From Chondrus crispus (Eukaryota > Rhodophyta > Florideophyceae > Gigartinales > Gigartinaceae), in assembly GCF_000350225.1 (NCBI RefSeq), contig NW_005178652.1:147691-211690 (forward strand): 64,000 nt of DNA, written 5' to 3'. Below the pieces are notes generated by a model. It was not told the DNA's origin, ran no database searches, and saw only the letters and a program-made list of their open reading frames with translations. Position 1 is the stretch's first letter; each line of letters opens with the position of its first letter. Shown here one piece after another: positions 11,001 through 23,392 of this stretch. Position numbers and translations under genes: made by a program.

Positions 11001-12577
11001 GTGTTTGTTTTTACGGTGGTATGTGCGTGCCCCTTTGGCTGTGGCGTCTTGGTCGAGCCTGTATTGCCCGTCGCGGAATGTAGCTGTCATGATTGGCGGC
11101 GGGAGGTGGATGGGTTGGTGGAGGGTTGCCTTGTTTCTTGCGAGCGTTACTTGTCCGTGCTTCGTGAGGTCGTGCACGGACAGTGGATTTTCCTTGACTT
11201 GCGGGGTGTGGACAGCCGGTATTGTCAGCTTATTATTCTTCTGTGTTATGGTTATGCGTCCCGTGTGTGTTATTGGCGCGCGGTGTCCCGTGGCTGTCGT
11301 GGTTAGTGTCCCGGTGCTGCGTGGCATATTCGCGTGGGGTCGTGCGGTATGCGTGGGGTTTGCACCGGAGTCCAGTATGAAATTTGGCTTACCGTCGGTT
11401 GTGGCTACGTCGGTAAGTGTCGCTTCAAGGGTTTGTATGCGTTCTTGCAACTCGTGCAAGGCGCTCTAGTGTGGGTCTGCGTCGCTGTCGTAGGCTTGTG
11501 CGGCGTGCGCGTTGACCGTGTTGGTGCGGGGTGTTTTCTACGCGCGTAGCATTTTTCTGTGGTGTGTGTTAAGCTGCCGTGATGTATGCACCATGGCCCC
11601 TGGTGTCCCGTTGGTCGAGGGTATGTTGTTTTGCCTCGGGCTGGTCGTGGGAAGCGCGCCCGCGGTGTTCTGTGTCGAAGTGCGTGCTGTGGTGCTGTGG
11701 TGGTGGGTGCTGCTGGGGTTTGTGTTTGCATCAATTGCACTTGTTGTACGTGGTGGTTGAAAGCCTGTATGGTGACGGGTGGGTGCCCTGCCATGATCAT
11801 GGCTAGGTTGCTCATGTCTGGGTGCTGGCTGAGCCCCTGTATCATGTATCGAACGGTCGTGCGTTCGTCATCTATATTGGGGTAGCGTGCAACTTGCATC
11901 TTGTACCTGAGTTCCCGATTCTGACTGACATAGTCTTTGAGCTGGGTTCCGGGTTCGTATTTGATGCTTCTCGCTTCAGCGTCCAACATCTCGTGATTTT
12001 CGGTTGATGTTGTGTCAACGACTTCTCTTATGATGCCGCAGATTACGTTCGGTTCGTACCGGAGTACGTGGGGTGGTAGTGTCCTGATGATGTCCGGTGT
12101 AAGGCTTTGCATGATGGCTCGGCGTAGTTGGTTTGCTTTTTGTCGGTTTGAGGCCTCCGTGCCTGGATCCGGGTCCGGTGTGTGGGGTGTGTTGATCTGT
12201 TCGACGGCGTCGATTGTCCGTGCGTATATTTCCAGTGCGTCGAACCAAAACGTGTAGTTGGTTGTGTCGAGGCGCGGGAGCTGTCTCGCTGTGGTTGCGT
12301 GTGGATCTGTCATGTCGGTTTCTTGTGTGCGGGGGTGTGGGAGGTTCGTTAGTCGATGCGTTGCTGTTTATCGCGGTGTGGAATGGTGTTGTTGTGCCGC
12401 GGATCGGTTGTCAGTGGTAGTGTGTGGTGCCCATAACCTGTGATGCCAAGATCAAGACCGATGCCTCCGACCCCGGAAGGTGGCGGAGGCGACGGCGACT
12501 TTATTCTGTTTGCTGTGGTAGCCCTAAATGGCTGTATGCCTTATCTGTAAGGGCTGCCTTATCTGGATGGAACCACA
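8049..12577 (-). mobile_element. Copia family 2 element, copy A
   Basis: 4.53 kb Ty1/copia element on the minus strand between target duplications aagtc (8,044-8,048 and 12,578-12,582). The 5' LTR is 12,437-12,577 (141 bp). The 3' LTR core is 8,049-8,186, with an extra U3 block up to 8,244 that is absent from the 5' LTR. The primer-binding site GGTTATGGGC lies at 12,427-12,436. LTR cores differ at about two positions. The same insertion, with the same target duplication, is at 50,670-55,106, so it predates the A/B duplication. About two to three breaks. Confidence 0.92.
8342..12313 (-). pseudogene. Gag-Pol of copia family 2, copy A
   Basis: Gag (start near 12,313) is of the UBN2/DUF4219-like copia type with the conserved W-Y/F-D-A-L-E-I-Y-A segment. 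It carries a variant zinc knuckle C-x2-H-x4-H-x4-C (CIHHGSLTHTTEKC). The protease box is FILDSGANPTHTA. Integrase has an HHCC zinc domain, a D-D-E core and NALAERINRT. Reverse transcriptase has GISMDDF in place of YVDD. RNase H has AKSTCEAEY. The frame is broken in about two to three places. It matches the near-whole copy at 39,541-43,658 throughout. Confidence 0.88.
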
Positions 12578-13029
12578 AAGTCATTGTGATTTCTGTTGAA
12601 CGAAATGCACGTTTATTTTGTAGCACGTGTCTTGCGATGTCCCAGAACGGTTCGTATACAGTACATTGAGATGATACTGAAGAGGTACTGCGTGATGAGC
12701 TGGAAATTACAACTTACAGTTGGAGTACGAGATTTTCATGCGGGAGGGGTATGCCTCGGTGGACGTCGATCCACGCAAAGAAAAATGTGATTCCAGGAAC
12801 ACCGATACCCCCTGTGGCGACTCGAGATGCCCTTTTCTTTACTTTCGCTCTCCTCTATCCTATCCTTAATATACTCCCCACCATCGCCGCTGCCGGCGGT
12901 GTCCGTCGTGTCCACCTGTTCACGTGGACAGGTTGCATTCTGACACTCGTCGCTGGCGGTATGTGCCGGAACATCTGCTTGCGCTCACTTTTTTGAGCGT
13001 CCTGACACGCCTCCTGTTCCGGTGCATGT

Positions 13030-16000
13030 TTAGTTTGCGGAGAGGGTATGTTTATTTGTCGGTTTGCCGTGGGGAGTGGTAAGATGCTCAGCGCGGTTTT
13101 GAGAGGGAGGAACGTTTGTTTGCCCATGGGTTTTGTTAGTAGGTCGGTCAGCATGCTTTTGGATGGTACGTGTATGACCTTGATCGTTGCGATCTTGGTG
13201 TGTTCGCGCAGAAAGTGGTGCGTTAGGTCTATGAATTTTCGTTTGCGTGTTGACGCGACACTTTTGGCTACTGCGATGGCTGCTTTGTTGTCTACGAAGA
13301 TCGGCGTGGGGGTATTCGGTAGTAACTGCGCCTCGCTCAGGATTCTTCTCAGCCACTGTGTAGTCTGAACTGCTGTCGTTGCCGCTATATATTCGGCTTC
13401 GCAGGTGGAGAGGGCTTGTAAGGACTGTTTTCCCGAGCTCTATGCAATCGGGGCGCCGTTGAATAAGTGAACTGCTCCGGACGTCAACTTACGATCGTGG
13501 TCGTCACCTGCGAAGTCCGCGTCTGTATATGTGTGTATTGGGTGCAGCTTGTGCTTTTCTCCTTTGAGGATCATGGCGACTAGGTTTGTTTGTTTCTGCG
13601 TTGCTTTGTATAGGATGCCTTCGTCCTTGGTCGCCTTAAGGTACTGCAGTGTGTTTTTTAAGATTAGCCAGTGTCTTCTGGTTGGGTTGAGCATGGCGCC
13701 GGACAGCTTATTGACGTAGAAGTTTATGTCGGGGCGGGTGCAGTCTGTTATGTAGCGCAGTTCGCCCACGGTTTTTTTGAAACGTTTCTGCGAGGTGTGG
13801 AACTGGCTTGTCATCGAAGGATGCTGAATGGTATTTGACTCCGCTGGCGTAGAGTGTGTCTCTACCATTAGCTTCGGTCATGCGTGCATTGTCCAGGGCC
13901 GATTCCACATAGCGAGGTTGGCTTATGTGTACGGATCCGTCTTCGCCGTGAGATATCTTCCATCCTAAGTACAGTGTTGGTTGTCCTAGTCTTTTGATTT
14001 TGTACTTGTCTTTCAACGTGTCGTGCAGTTCGGCGATGAGGTCGTGGTGCGTGGATACCACGAGAAAGTCGTCGGTGCTTAGGCCGATGAGGATGTGTCG
14101 CTGTTTGTTTTGAATTTTGTAGAAGAAGCATGAGTCCTGCTGACTCTGTGTGTACTTGTGTTGTGTGAGCAGTTTCGGGCTCCTTGTAAGTAGTAGTACC
14201 TCCCTGAAGGACTACCGTATAAGTTTTTGAGGAGTTTTCCGCCTTTTCCGTCGTGTTTATAGTATCCGTTAAAGCGAGGGTGTTGTTTGACGTACACGTC
14301 TGCGTCGTATTTGTAATTTTCGTGTATGAATGCCGACTTTATGTCGAAGTGGTCGGCAATGAGTCCGTTTGCGGCTTTGATGGCCAGTAGCAGTCGTATA
14401 GTTGTTTTATCGGCCATCGGGGCGGCCGTGTGGTCTGGATTATAATGCTGGTGGGGGCGCACGAGTTCTCCCCTGAGGGAGCATCTGGCTTTTCTTTCAA
14501 TTATGTCCCCTTCAGCTGTCCGTTGTATTTGTATTCCATTTTCAATGGGATTAGCTTTGCTCCCCTGGGTAGGTCCACATCGGGTACCCATTGAATGGCT
14601 TTGACCTCATCTAGTTTGTCTAGTTCGGCATTGTGTGCTTGACCCCATTGTTCTGCGTCTGGGTACCGGCGCGCCTGTTTACGCGATGCTGGTGCAGGGG
14701 TTCGTTCCGTTATGCTGTGGGGGTCTGGTGGTGGCATGCAGCATTTAAATGCGTTCGAGTGTGCGCTGACAGGGTCCGTCTGTCGACTGTATGGTGTAAA
14801 GTCTGTCGTTCGTATTCGTTTGTATTGTCGGTTTGTGAGGTTGAGGACTATTATCCTGTCAACGTTGATTGCGTGCATGTTTCGGGCTGGGTATGCGCGC
14901 GGGTGTAGTTTTTGCATTCTATTTTTGTCCATGATGACGGCAACTGTTCCTAATTGTCCAAATGCGTAGAGCTCGATGATAGACGGGGGTGTTCCGAGCC
15001 ACAGTGTGTGAGGTACTTGCCCCGTGGCGCTGTGTCTTGATAGGTTATATTTGAACACCGCGTCTCGGAGCGCGTCTTCCCAGTATTCTTGTGGTAGTTT
15101 GCTGTGGTAGAGCGCGGCTCTGGCTGCGCTGACCAGGGTCCCATTCAGCCGTTCTGCTGTGCCGTTTTGCTGCAGTTGGTACGGTCTTGTGGGTTTGGCG
15201 GTCATTCCCTCGCGGTCATAGTACAGCCTTGCCTCCTTGCTTACATATTCGCCTCCATTATCTGTGGTCAATATCTGTGGTGCTCGTCCGTGTATTTTTT
15301 TGACGAGTTCCATCGTGTTCCGTATTTGTTTTATGACGTCTTTGCGTGTGGCTATGAAGTAGACTAGCGCGTATCTCGACTTGGTGTCGATGAAAGCGAC
15401 AAAGTATTTGTTTCCGTGTGCCGACTTTGGGGTTATTGGTCCGCATACGTCGGATGAGAGAGCCACCCCGACTTCGTATCGATGTTCGGTTTGCATGTGC
15501 GGCTTTGGTCGTCGTTTGCCGTGAGAGCATCCTGAACACGACAGCCGGGGCGGGGTTTGTTTGAGTCTTGGGGAAGACGTAGGAGTTCCTGTATTGCCAT
15601 TTGCTGGAGTGTGCGTAGTTTGATATGATTAAAGATTAGGTGGTATTCATAGAATGCAGTGTCTTTGGTGGAGAGTTTCGTCGGGGTCAGGGAGGTACAC
15701 AGTGCGCTCTGTTTTGTTGTCGGTTTGCCGTTGCGTCGTTTTTCGTCCTATTTGTTTACGGCTTTTGCTTCTGTCGCGTTCTATTATCGTTTTCACGTGT
15801 GGCTGCTGTGGTGGCTGTGATGTCGTGTCCGATTGTGTTGTGCGGGGTGTGGTCCGCTGTTTGCGCGTTGTGTTCAGTCTGCGGTGTGACCAGGCTCTGG
15901 CCGCGTATGCCAGGCTGCTTTCGGCGCTGTTGAGTTGGTATTGGTTGTTCTGCCAAGTCGCTGTCCCTGCAATGAGTGGTGCTGGCTTTATGGTGTTGAG

Positions 16001-17311
16001 GATGTACCCCTTTTTCTGTGAGAAGAGCACATGTCCGTGTTGTCTTGCGAGCTGATTGACCGAAATCAGATTTGTGCGGATGTCGGGGTGGATTACGGCC
16101 TGGAGTTGTAGTTTTACACCGCGGTCAGTTTTCGTCCTCAGAATGCCCTGGTGCGTGGCAGCATTTGATGTAGATGTGGCGGTGTGCGTGGTCAGTGGTG
16201 TTTGCAATTTGCGCATTTTAGGTACCCTGTGATTAATGTGCGTGGGGTGTGCCGCTCAGTCGAGGATGTACTTACGGTCACTTCCATGTGCGACCTCTGT
16301 GTGGTTTTGTAATCTGTTTTCAATGGCGTTGATTGTGGCTTGGTCTAAGACATCGTCGATCTTGTACATGTCCTCATTTGTTGTCGTGCTTTGCGCTTGC
16401 GTGCCCCGTTGTGCCGTGCGCCTATTTCCGGCTTCGCGCCGAGGGGCGCCCCTTTCGCTGCGGGGGTTGTTGAGGGCGGCCATGACTTGGGCGATTTGTG
16501 CGATCTGGTGTGCGTTGATGTCTCTGTTTTGTCGCCAGCCGCCTCTACCTCGCCCGCGGCGCCAGAGCTCTTCGTAATTGTGCTGGGCTCGTCGAGCGTG
16601 GCGCGTACGCTAGGTGAGCGGTCTGTAGCCCTCGCCCGAGCTTGCACCTTGTGGGACCTATGGCCTCGTTGGGTCGGTTTTTGTGTTTTCTTTTTCAATG
16701 TCTTGTAGTCTCTCATAGAGTTCGTCGATCGTGTGTGGGATTCCCGATATTTTAGGGTGCGGATCACGTCTTTGAACTGGTGATGTTCTCTCAGGCCCCC
16801 ATAAATTTTGCTGTTGTGCGTTCGTTAGCGATGTGAGAGTATTTGGCTGTTAGCATGCGAGCTCTTTGGATGCGGTGCCTTCTGATGTAGTCGGGTATTG
16901 TTTTGTCTGTCGTCAGTTTGATTGCCTTGGTCTCTTTCTCGAGTATAGCGTGTATGGTCTCCGATTCCTTTACGAGTATCGCGTCCAGCTTTTCGATGAC
17001 TGAGGACGGTGGCTTGGCGTATATGTCATCTGGGAGTAGGTCAGTGATGTGGTTTTCGATGCTCGCGGCAATCATACGATTGCAGCTCGCGAATGCCTTT
17101 GCATAGAATGTGCTGTTGTCATGTGTTGGGGGCGAGAATCCAGGTTGTGCGATGGCTTGGAGGTCGTGCTCGATGAGGATGTTAACATCCACCTCAAATG
17201 GGTCTGCACTAACAAATTTGTTAGTGCAGATTTCCATTTGAGGTAGTTACGCTCTGTGAGTGTTGGGAGTTCCTCTCTGAATTTCCTCTGTGGTTGTGTG
17301 TCTTGCATCAT
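13030..17311 (-). pseudogene. Gag-Pol remains of copia family 3
   Basis: Minus-strand remains in order: a Gag region (about 15,930-17,311) beginning with an N-terminal FREELPTLTERNYLKWKSAL segment, a region with PR-to-IN linker similarity (15,650-16,220), an integrase core (14,950-15,500; LTTDNGGEY and NGTAERLNGT visible), reverse transcriptase (13,870-14,600; box LSTDDFLVV, not YVDD) and RNase H (13,030-13,870). No zinc knuckle was recognised in Gag. At least five breaks, in line with LTR divergence. Confidence 0.82.
17177..17244. repeat. Two abutting palindromes (14 bp + 54 bp)
   Basis: A perfect 14-bp palindrome (17,177-17,190, core GTTAAC) is followed with no gap by a 54-bp palindrome (17,191-17,244). 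The latter consists of a perfect 28-bp core centred at 17,216/17,217 and 11-bp outer arms with a 1-versus-3-base offset. The pair has the same abutting design as those at 32,843, 58,515, 61,074 and around the N gap. Confidence 0.9.
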
Positions 17312-17870
17312 GATCTGAGGTGTGGCGCGCTGTTATGCCCCTTGTATGGGGGTGTCCTGTGTACCTTCTACTACCGGTGGAGTCATTGTGTTGTCCCGTG
17401 TCTCTTGTTGGGCACTGTGCCAGAGTTCTTTCCAGGCATAGGCTGTGTGGTAGTAGTGTCTGCGTCTCCCGCGTGAGGATGTGGGGAATGTAGACTGAAT
17501 TTTGGGTTGCTCGACACGGGTTTGTGGAGCTGCTCCACTTGATTGGCAAGGAGCGCGGGCTCGACGCTATGTGTTGCGGAGCTTGATGATCGTCGGGCGG
17601 TGGGAGAGACTTTCTTTAGCGAAGGCCCATAACCTGTGGCGACTCGAGATGCCCTTTTCTTTACCTTCGCTCTCCTCTATCCTATCCTTAATATACTCCC
17701 CACCGTCGCCGCTGCCGGCGGTGTCCGTCGTGTCCACCTGTCCACGTGAACAGGTTGCGTCCTGATACCCCCGATCCCTTGGGAGTCGGGCGGCCGGCGG
17801 TGACTTTATTGTGCAATTGAGTTGTGCGCTATTGGCTACGTCTCATCGTAGGAGGGTGACTCACTTGTCT

Positions 17871-20316
17871 CTATATGGAAACAGTTGGTTGTGTGTTTTG
17901 TGCAGGCTGGCCGAGCGTCGTTTTTGGGTTCTGTATGGAACCACACTCCCCCCGACGCGAGGGCTGGATTGCACTGGTTGGTTTCGGGCGGATCTGTATG
18001 TGGTTTTTGTGCCTTTTGTACAGGGTCGCCTTGAGCGGCTTCGTAAATATGTCTGCGTATTGTTCCGTCGTGGGTATGCGTTCGATCTTCATTTCGCCTT
18101 TTTGCACGGTGTCGTGCAGGTAATGGTAGCGGACGTCGATGCACTTTCGTCGTCGTGTCGCTCCCATGCTGTTGCCATCTGCACGGCGGCGGTGTTGTCG
18201 ACGTGCATGTTTGGTCTTGTGGTCGGTAGTCGCGTTTCCCTGATGAGGTTTTGGAGCCATATTGTGAGGGTGATGGCCTCCGCTGCGTCTATGTACTCCG
18301 CCTCACAGGTGCTCTTCGCGACTACCGGTTGCTGCCGTGCCAGCCATTGCACGGGTGCGTTGTTGACCATTGTGAGCATGCCCGTTATTGATTTGCGAGT
18401 GCTCTGGTCGTTGGCATAATCGGCGTCCGAGTACGCCTTGACCTGCACTTGCTTGCTGTTGTTGGAGGGCATCATGATGCTCTCATTTCAAGTGGTGTGC
18501 AGGTATTGGGTGAGCCGTTGTGCAAGATTCCAGTGTCGTTTCGTTGGTTTCTTGAGGGCTCGGGCGAGTGCGGTGACTGCGAAGGTGATATCGGGGCGCG
18601 GACTGTCGGCTATGTAGCGTATTTCTCCGACCGCTTTTGCGAAGATGTCCTCAATGTCTTCGCGCCTTGCTTCGCCGTCTGTTGGCGGGTCCATGTTGAT
18701 GCCATCCAGATACGGTGTGCTCTTTTTGTTGCACTGCTCTTGGGAGAGGAGGGATACCACACTGTCGATGTGTGTGGGCTGAGAAATATGGATGCCCTCT
18801 TTTGTGTATCGGATTGTCCAGTTGAGGTACTTGGTTGGTTTCCCCATGCGTTTGACCTTGTATTTCCGCTTGAGTGTGCGGTACAGGTCATCGATGAGGG
18901 CGGGGTCCGATGCTATGGGCAGGAAGTCATCCATACTGATGCCGATCTGTGTGATGTGTGGGCCTTTCCTTTTGAAGAACAGAGATGTGTCGGATCTCAT
19001 TTGTTCATATCCATATTTTTTGAAATGGCTGTGTAGGTTGGTGCTGTAAATGTTTGCAGCTGCCGGGGTGCCATACAAATTGCCTCTCAGTTCTCCGTGT
19101 ATTGCTTGATGCTTGTATGTGCCATCGAAGCGTTGGGGTTGCCAGACATATACTTTTTTTGTGTTGGTATTTTTCATGTAGATACGTGCCTGTAATGTCG
19201 AAATGTTCAATGGCCATGTTCATGGATGCGCCGAGTGCGAACAGTGTTCTGATTGTTGTGCGGTCTGCCATCTAAGTGGCAGTTTTATTCGGGTCATAGT
19301 GCACTTGGGGGGTCATCCTATCGCCGCGGATCGAGCACCTGGCCTTGTGCGTTACGGATTTTTGTCCTGTCCATGTTTGTATCGGTATGTCATGGTGGTG
19401 GGGATTATTTCTTTCCGTTTGGGGGTGGACGTTTGGGTTGTCCAGTCTATAGCGTGCATGGCGTCGAGTTGGTCAAGCTCGGCGTTGTGTGGTGCGCTCC
19501 ATTGTTGCGCGTCTGGGTATTTTCTCGCCTTATTTAGGGTCTTGGGTGGCCGCGGGGTTTCGTCAATTTTTGTTGGCACCGGTTTGTCTTGACGTTTGCG
19601 TGTGCGTGGTTTCTTGGTGGGTGTTTGCTTCGCTTTTGTTTTGCGGCGTGAGGTGCGTTTGACGTGAAAGGCCGCGTTGACTGTGTTGCAGGGGTCGCTG
19701 TGCCGGTGGTATGGTCGGAAGTCTGATGCTCGCATTTTGGAGTATCGTCTTGTGACGATGTTTTGGACACAGATGTGTGTGTCGTCGATTCCGAACATGT
19801 AGCGTACCGGTGTTGCTTTGTTCTGCAGTTTGGGTGCGTTTGGTTTCAGGATCGGAGTGTATCCGACTTGCCCGAGGGTGAAGATGTTTTGGATCTGCGG
19901 TGGGGTGTCGTGCCATGCGGTGTAGGGGATTCCTTTCAACCCGTGTTGGTAGGTAAGATTGTACTTGAAGACGGCGTCTCGTAGGGCATCTTGCTAGTGC
20001 GCGTGTGGCAGTCGGCGGTGTGAGAGTGTGGCTCGTACTTTCTCCATAAGTGTACGGTTAATTCGTTCCGCCAGCGCGTTCTCCTGCGGTGTGTAGGGTG
20101 TTGTTGGTCTGAATTTTGTGCCCCTTATCTGCAGTTGGTCTTGTACTGCCTTTGCGAGATATTCTTTCGCATTGTCTGTGACCAGCAGACGTGGGTATTG
20201 GTCGTTTTGTGCTGCGGTGTGTCCTATCGCATTGATTATTGCGTTTGGCACCTGCGGACGATTGTTCAGACAGTATACCCATATATAGATCGGGTGGTTG
20301 TGTCGATCAGGGTGAG
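17871..20316 (-). pseudogene. 3' half of copia family 4 Pol, copy A
   Basis: Minus-strand integrase C-terminal part, reverse transcriptase (GISMDDFLPIA box near 18,930) and RNase H (AKSTCEAEYIDAAEA near 18,300) of the family 4 element, cut off at 20,316 by the gypsy element and resuming at 32,352. The protein closely matches 55,650-58,020. Two direct copies of a CTGTATGGAA-type sequence at 17,871-17,883 and 17,931-17,945 bound the extra U3 block of the 3' LTR. A few breaks. Confidence 0.85.
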
Positions 20317-20825
20317 TGTAGTGCAACGGCACCCTACTCTTTCGGGTATATACCCGTGTACTACGTAACCTAGTTACGCTAACCCGCCGTGCGGTACTGT
20401 ACCAGGTACTCTTACAGTACTAGACAGTAAGCACTAGGCGTGGGCCTAGGGGATCTAGTTTTGTCCCTTTGGATCTAGTGATCCAGTTACTGTAGTCCAG
20501 TTTGCACACGTGTAACGGCCGCCGCCAGCCGTCACACTAGTACTTAGTCTACCATTCCCGGACCAACCTCCCGACAGGAAAGAGGAACTTTGGGCTCGGA
20601 CGTCTAAGTCCCTTCTAGTAGTACTACCCTCGGGTTTACCCTAGTTGCCAAGACTAGAGTTACTCCCTCAGTTGTCATTATCCTATACAGTCAAACCCCT
20701 TTTAGGCCGTCCGGGCCCGCCTCTCACGAGCGTTCCCCGGCGAACTACTCTACCGCTACCACTAGTGCGCTGCTCGTACGTTCTTTGTTTTCCCTTTTTG
20801 CGCGTGCGCGTGGCGTGGCACTACA
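20317..20825 (+). repeat. 5' LTR of gypsy element
   Basis: 509 bp. It contains the palindrome CGGGTATATACCCG near its start, which includes a TATATA core and may serve as a promoter element, and a TACTGTACC/TACAGTAC pair 70-100 bp in. It matches 31,838-32,346 with about seven differences. Confidence 0.93.
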
Positions 20826-20993
20826 TCTGGTCTCCCGACCTAGAAGGCCAGATTCTCTTTTCATTTTCCCTATCCTTTTCTTTCTAAGCTACTCTACAGT
20901 GTTTCGACACTACCCCCACAACTGTACGAGCGCCGCCGAGCGACGCTTTCAAGTTTCAAGACCGCCGACTGGACGAGAAGATACGCCTACGGG

Positions 20994-23252
20994 ATGGCGA
21001 CGCGACGAGGTACGAACTACACACCTCGGACTCAGCGAGGCGTGACCACACGCGAAACCGCCAGCCAAATCGCCCGTAAACGAGCGTCCTCGTTCCCCGT
21101 AAGATCAAGAGACTTGGGATCAGCTGCGACCAACGCAGCCCAGGACATTCCGGCTCCCGTTCAACCGGAACAACCACAGGCAATGCCTGCACCCCCTGCA
21201 ACATCAGACCCGACCGGTCAACCGGGTCCCGCCGTATTTATTCCCACCAATACAGTGGATGACGAGCCCATTTGTGCTCAGGCAGCACGCAACATTTGTG
21301 TCGCGGAAGATCAAGCTCGTGACCGAGAGCTTAATCGCACTTTGCGTGCGTCAGTCGCCTCGCTACGCGAGGAGATCCGGACCTTCGCGGTCCGCACAAG
21401 TCAGCTGGATACTGTTATCACAGATTTACAGACCCTCCGAAGAGATATGAACGCGCTCATGGAATGCGCGGTGATCCGAGAACAGCCCCCGCTGGCTGAA
21501 CCAAGACCTGCCATGAGGCAGAGAGAGGCCCCGGAGCCCCTTCCTCCAGTTGAGAGGAACCTCGATGAAGATCTCGAAGAAGGATCATTTTCGAAAATTT
21601 CCGAGCTCGTCGCTCGTTTGAAACGCTTGGAACGCGCTCAGCGCGGAGAGCGAGAAGATCGTGACCACCATCGTCGCGGCTCACACTCGAAGACTTCGAG
21701 GAAACACCGCGATCGCCGAGATCACAGTGACAGCGATTCTTCGCTGGATCGAAGACGCCGCCATTCTTCAGGCGAGACGTCCAGTGAAGACGACGACACA
21801 GGGCATCTATCCCGATACGCTCCAAATCGTGGAGGAACGTTCCGGCCGAAGGGCGACCGCTTTGATCGTCTCAAGTCGCTGACGGCAACCGACGCCAAAT
21901 ATAAGGAGGTATTGGGCTACAGGTACTACCGCCTGAAACGTCGGTCCAGATCACGCGACCTTGGACAGTTGCGTCATCAAGTCAAAAGAATAATGGTAAT
22001 TTTAAGACGTCATATTTTCGACGGACAAGACCCCATTCTCGTTTTCGACTTCTTACGTCGTTATGCAAACGAGTGCGACGCTCAAGGAATGAGCGAAGCG
22101 CAAGCTTACTGCGCTCTCGAGTATTTTCTCGATGGGACAGCGGCGGATCATTACGCCGCTGTCAACAATTCATCTACCGCGGATGAAGGTGGTGTGACTT
22201 GCTGGCCCGAAGCCGTCCACTACCTGTTGCGTTCATACGCGACACATGACGCAATTCGCGAGGCTACTGTACGTCTCACCAGCATCCGTCAAGGAACTTC
22301 CGAAACGGAAGAGGAGTACAGTGCTCGACTGAATAAGGCAGCCATCCGCTGTGGCAACGTCCATTCAATGGACGAGAAGAAGACCATATTCGTCGACGGA
22401 CTCATCCCCGCGACCAAGTTTTTGGTGTCCCGATATCGCGAGGGGAACTCTCGGGTTACCTACCTCGAACTGGTACAATTCACCAGTGCCGAAGGTAAGA
22501 CGCACCGCGCGCGTGCGGGCGTCCAAACCCCGAAGCGATCGGAGACGGCGACGACCGGAATACCGAGAAAAATGAGCCATCCGCTGGCTAAGCAGCGTAC
22601 AAGACCGGCATTATATGCCGACCGTTCCGACACTTCCGACGAGGTCCTGGGATTTAATCACCGTCATGAAGGTTTGGAAAATGTACACCTATTGGGTGAT
22701 ACAAATGCGGCTCGTATAGCCGAACTGATCTCGGACGACACGAGCGAACTCCCGTCTACCAGGCCAACCTCGATGATAGACACGGAGAGCGACCCGGCGA
22801 TGTACTTCACGACGCGGTCGCACGCCACGTCCATGGACGGTAACATCGTCAAGCCCCAACGGATGAACTTCGACAGAACTCCCAATCGAAGCCGTCGCGG
22901 ATGGGTAATTCCGCATGACCGCTCACGTCCGACATCACCGGGCCCGGAGGCCCGTATTATCTGCCACATTTGCTATGTGAAGAATGACCACATTTCTCCC
23001 GAGTGCAAGCTCGCGTTGAAGGATCAGTGGCAAGTGGTAAGGAATTTTACAGCCCTTACGGCTGAGGAACAGGGAAGAGTGCCCGCAGCGAGCTTTCACC
23101 GCGCGCGAGCACAATTCTCTGACGACGGGAAACAAATGCCCGAAACTGCGCCCCACCGAGGTGGCGCGAGACAAGCGGAAACCAGGAAGTCCGATGAGCC
23201 ACACCCGGCCGTTCTGCAGCGAGCGAAATCTCCGAATCGCTCGGGAAACTAA
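20994..23252 (+). CDS. gag: Gypsy Gag polyprotein (open, 752 codons)
   Basis: Open frame of 752 codons downstream of the 5' LTR and a ~170-base leader. The N-terminal third is low-complexity and charged, with Arg/Ser/His/Asp-rich repeats around residues 215-275. The central part (about 300-500) resembles a retrotransposon capsid domain with an LEYFLDGTAADHY-like helix and a Y-x-R-L turn. Near residues 655-675 there is a zinc-knuckle-like C-x2-C-x5-H-x4-C (CHICYVKNDHISPEC), one residue longer than the classical knuckle between the second Cys and His. The first Met after the leader was chosen as start. Gag would assemble virus-like particles in the cytoplasm. No break seen. Confidence 0.85.
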   Translation: MATRRGTNYTPRTQRGVTTRETASQIARKRASSFPVRSRDLGSAATNAAQDIPAPVQPEQPQAMPAPPATSDPTGQPGPAVFIPTNTVDDEPICAQAARNICVAEDQARDRELNRTLRASVASLREEIRTFAVRTSQLDTVITDLQTLRRDMNALMECAVIREQPPLAEPRPAMRQREAPEPLPPVERNLDEDLEEGSFSKISELVARLKRLERAQRGEREDRDHHRRGSHSKTSRKHRDRRDHSDSDSSLDRRRRHSSGETSSEDDDTGHLSRYAPNRGGTFRPKGDRFDRLKSLTATDAKYKEVLGYRYYRLKRRSRSRDLGQLRHQVKRIMVILRRHIFDGQDPILVFDFLRRYANECDAQGMSEAQAYCALEYFLDGTAADHYAAVNNSSTADEGGVTCWPEAVHYLLRSYATHDAIREATVRLTSIRQGTSETEEEYSARLNKAAIRCGNVHSMDEKKTIFVDGLIPATKFLVSRYREGNSRVTYLELVQFTSAEGKTHRARAGVQTPKRSETATTGIPRKMSHPLAKQRTRPALYADRSDTSDEVLGFNHRHEGLENVHLLGDTNAARIAELISDDTSELPSTRPTSMIDTESDPAMYFTTRSHATSMDGNIVKPQRMNFDRTPNRSRRGWVIPHDRSRPTSPGPEARIICHICYVKNDHISPECKLALKDQWQVVRNFTALTAEEQGRVPAASFHRARAQFSDDGKQMPETAPHRGGARQAETRKSDEPHPAVLQRAKSPNRSGN

Positions 23253-23392
23253 CGGGGGGAGCCCCGCAGAGGGAGTCGAGACCCTCACCGCTTGAGGGAT
23301 CGGCTGGGCTACAGTCCCGCTCCCACCCCCTCAAGAAACTCCTTGAAACAAAGGAGGGCAAAGGCAGCCCCGATATCGAAAATCGGACGGCT

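Larger units (their letters stand above)
12813..17767 (-). mobile_element. Copia family 3 element inserted in family 4 LTR
   Basis: 4.96 kb minus-strand copia element with 133-bp LTRs (12,813-12,945 and 17,635-17,767) and target duplication ccccc (12,808-12,812 and 17,768-17,772). The uninterrupted target is seen at 36,330-36,345. The LTRs differ at about seven of 133 positions, so it is older than families 1 and 2. A U3 block extends to about 13,007 beyond the 3' LTR core and is missing from the 5' LTR. Copy B keeps only a solo LTR at the same site. At least five breaks. Confidence 0.9.

Noticed and set aside
8187-12257. Plus-strand open frames of 80-195 codons opposite the copia Gag-Pol
   Set aside because: Shadows of the minus-strand coding sequence; their translations are Cys/Val/Gly-rich and repeat identically opposite every copy of the element.
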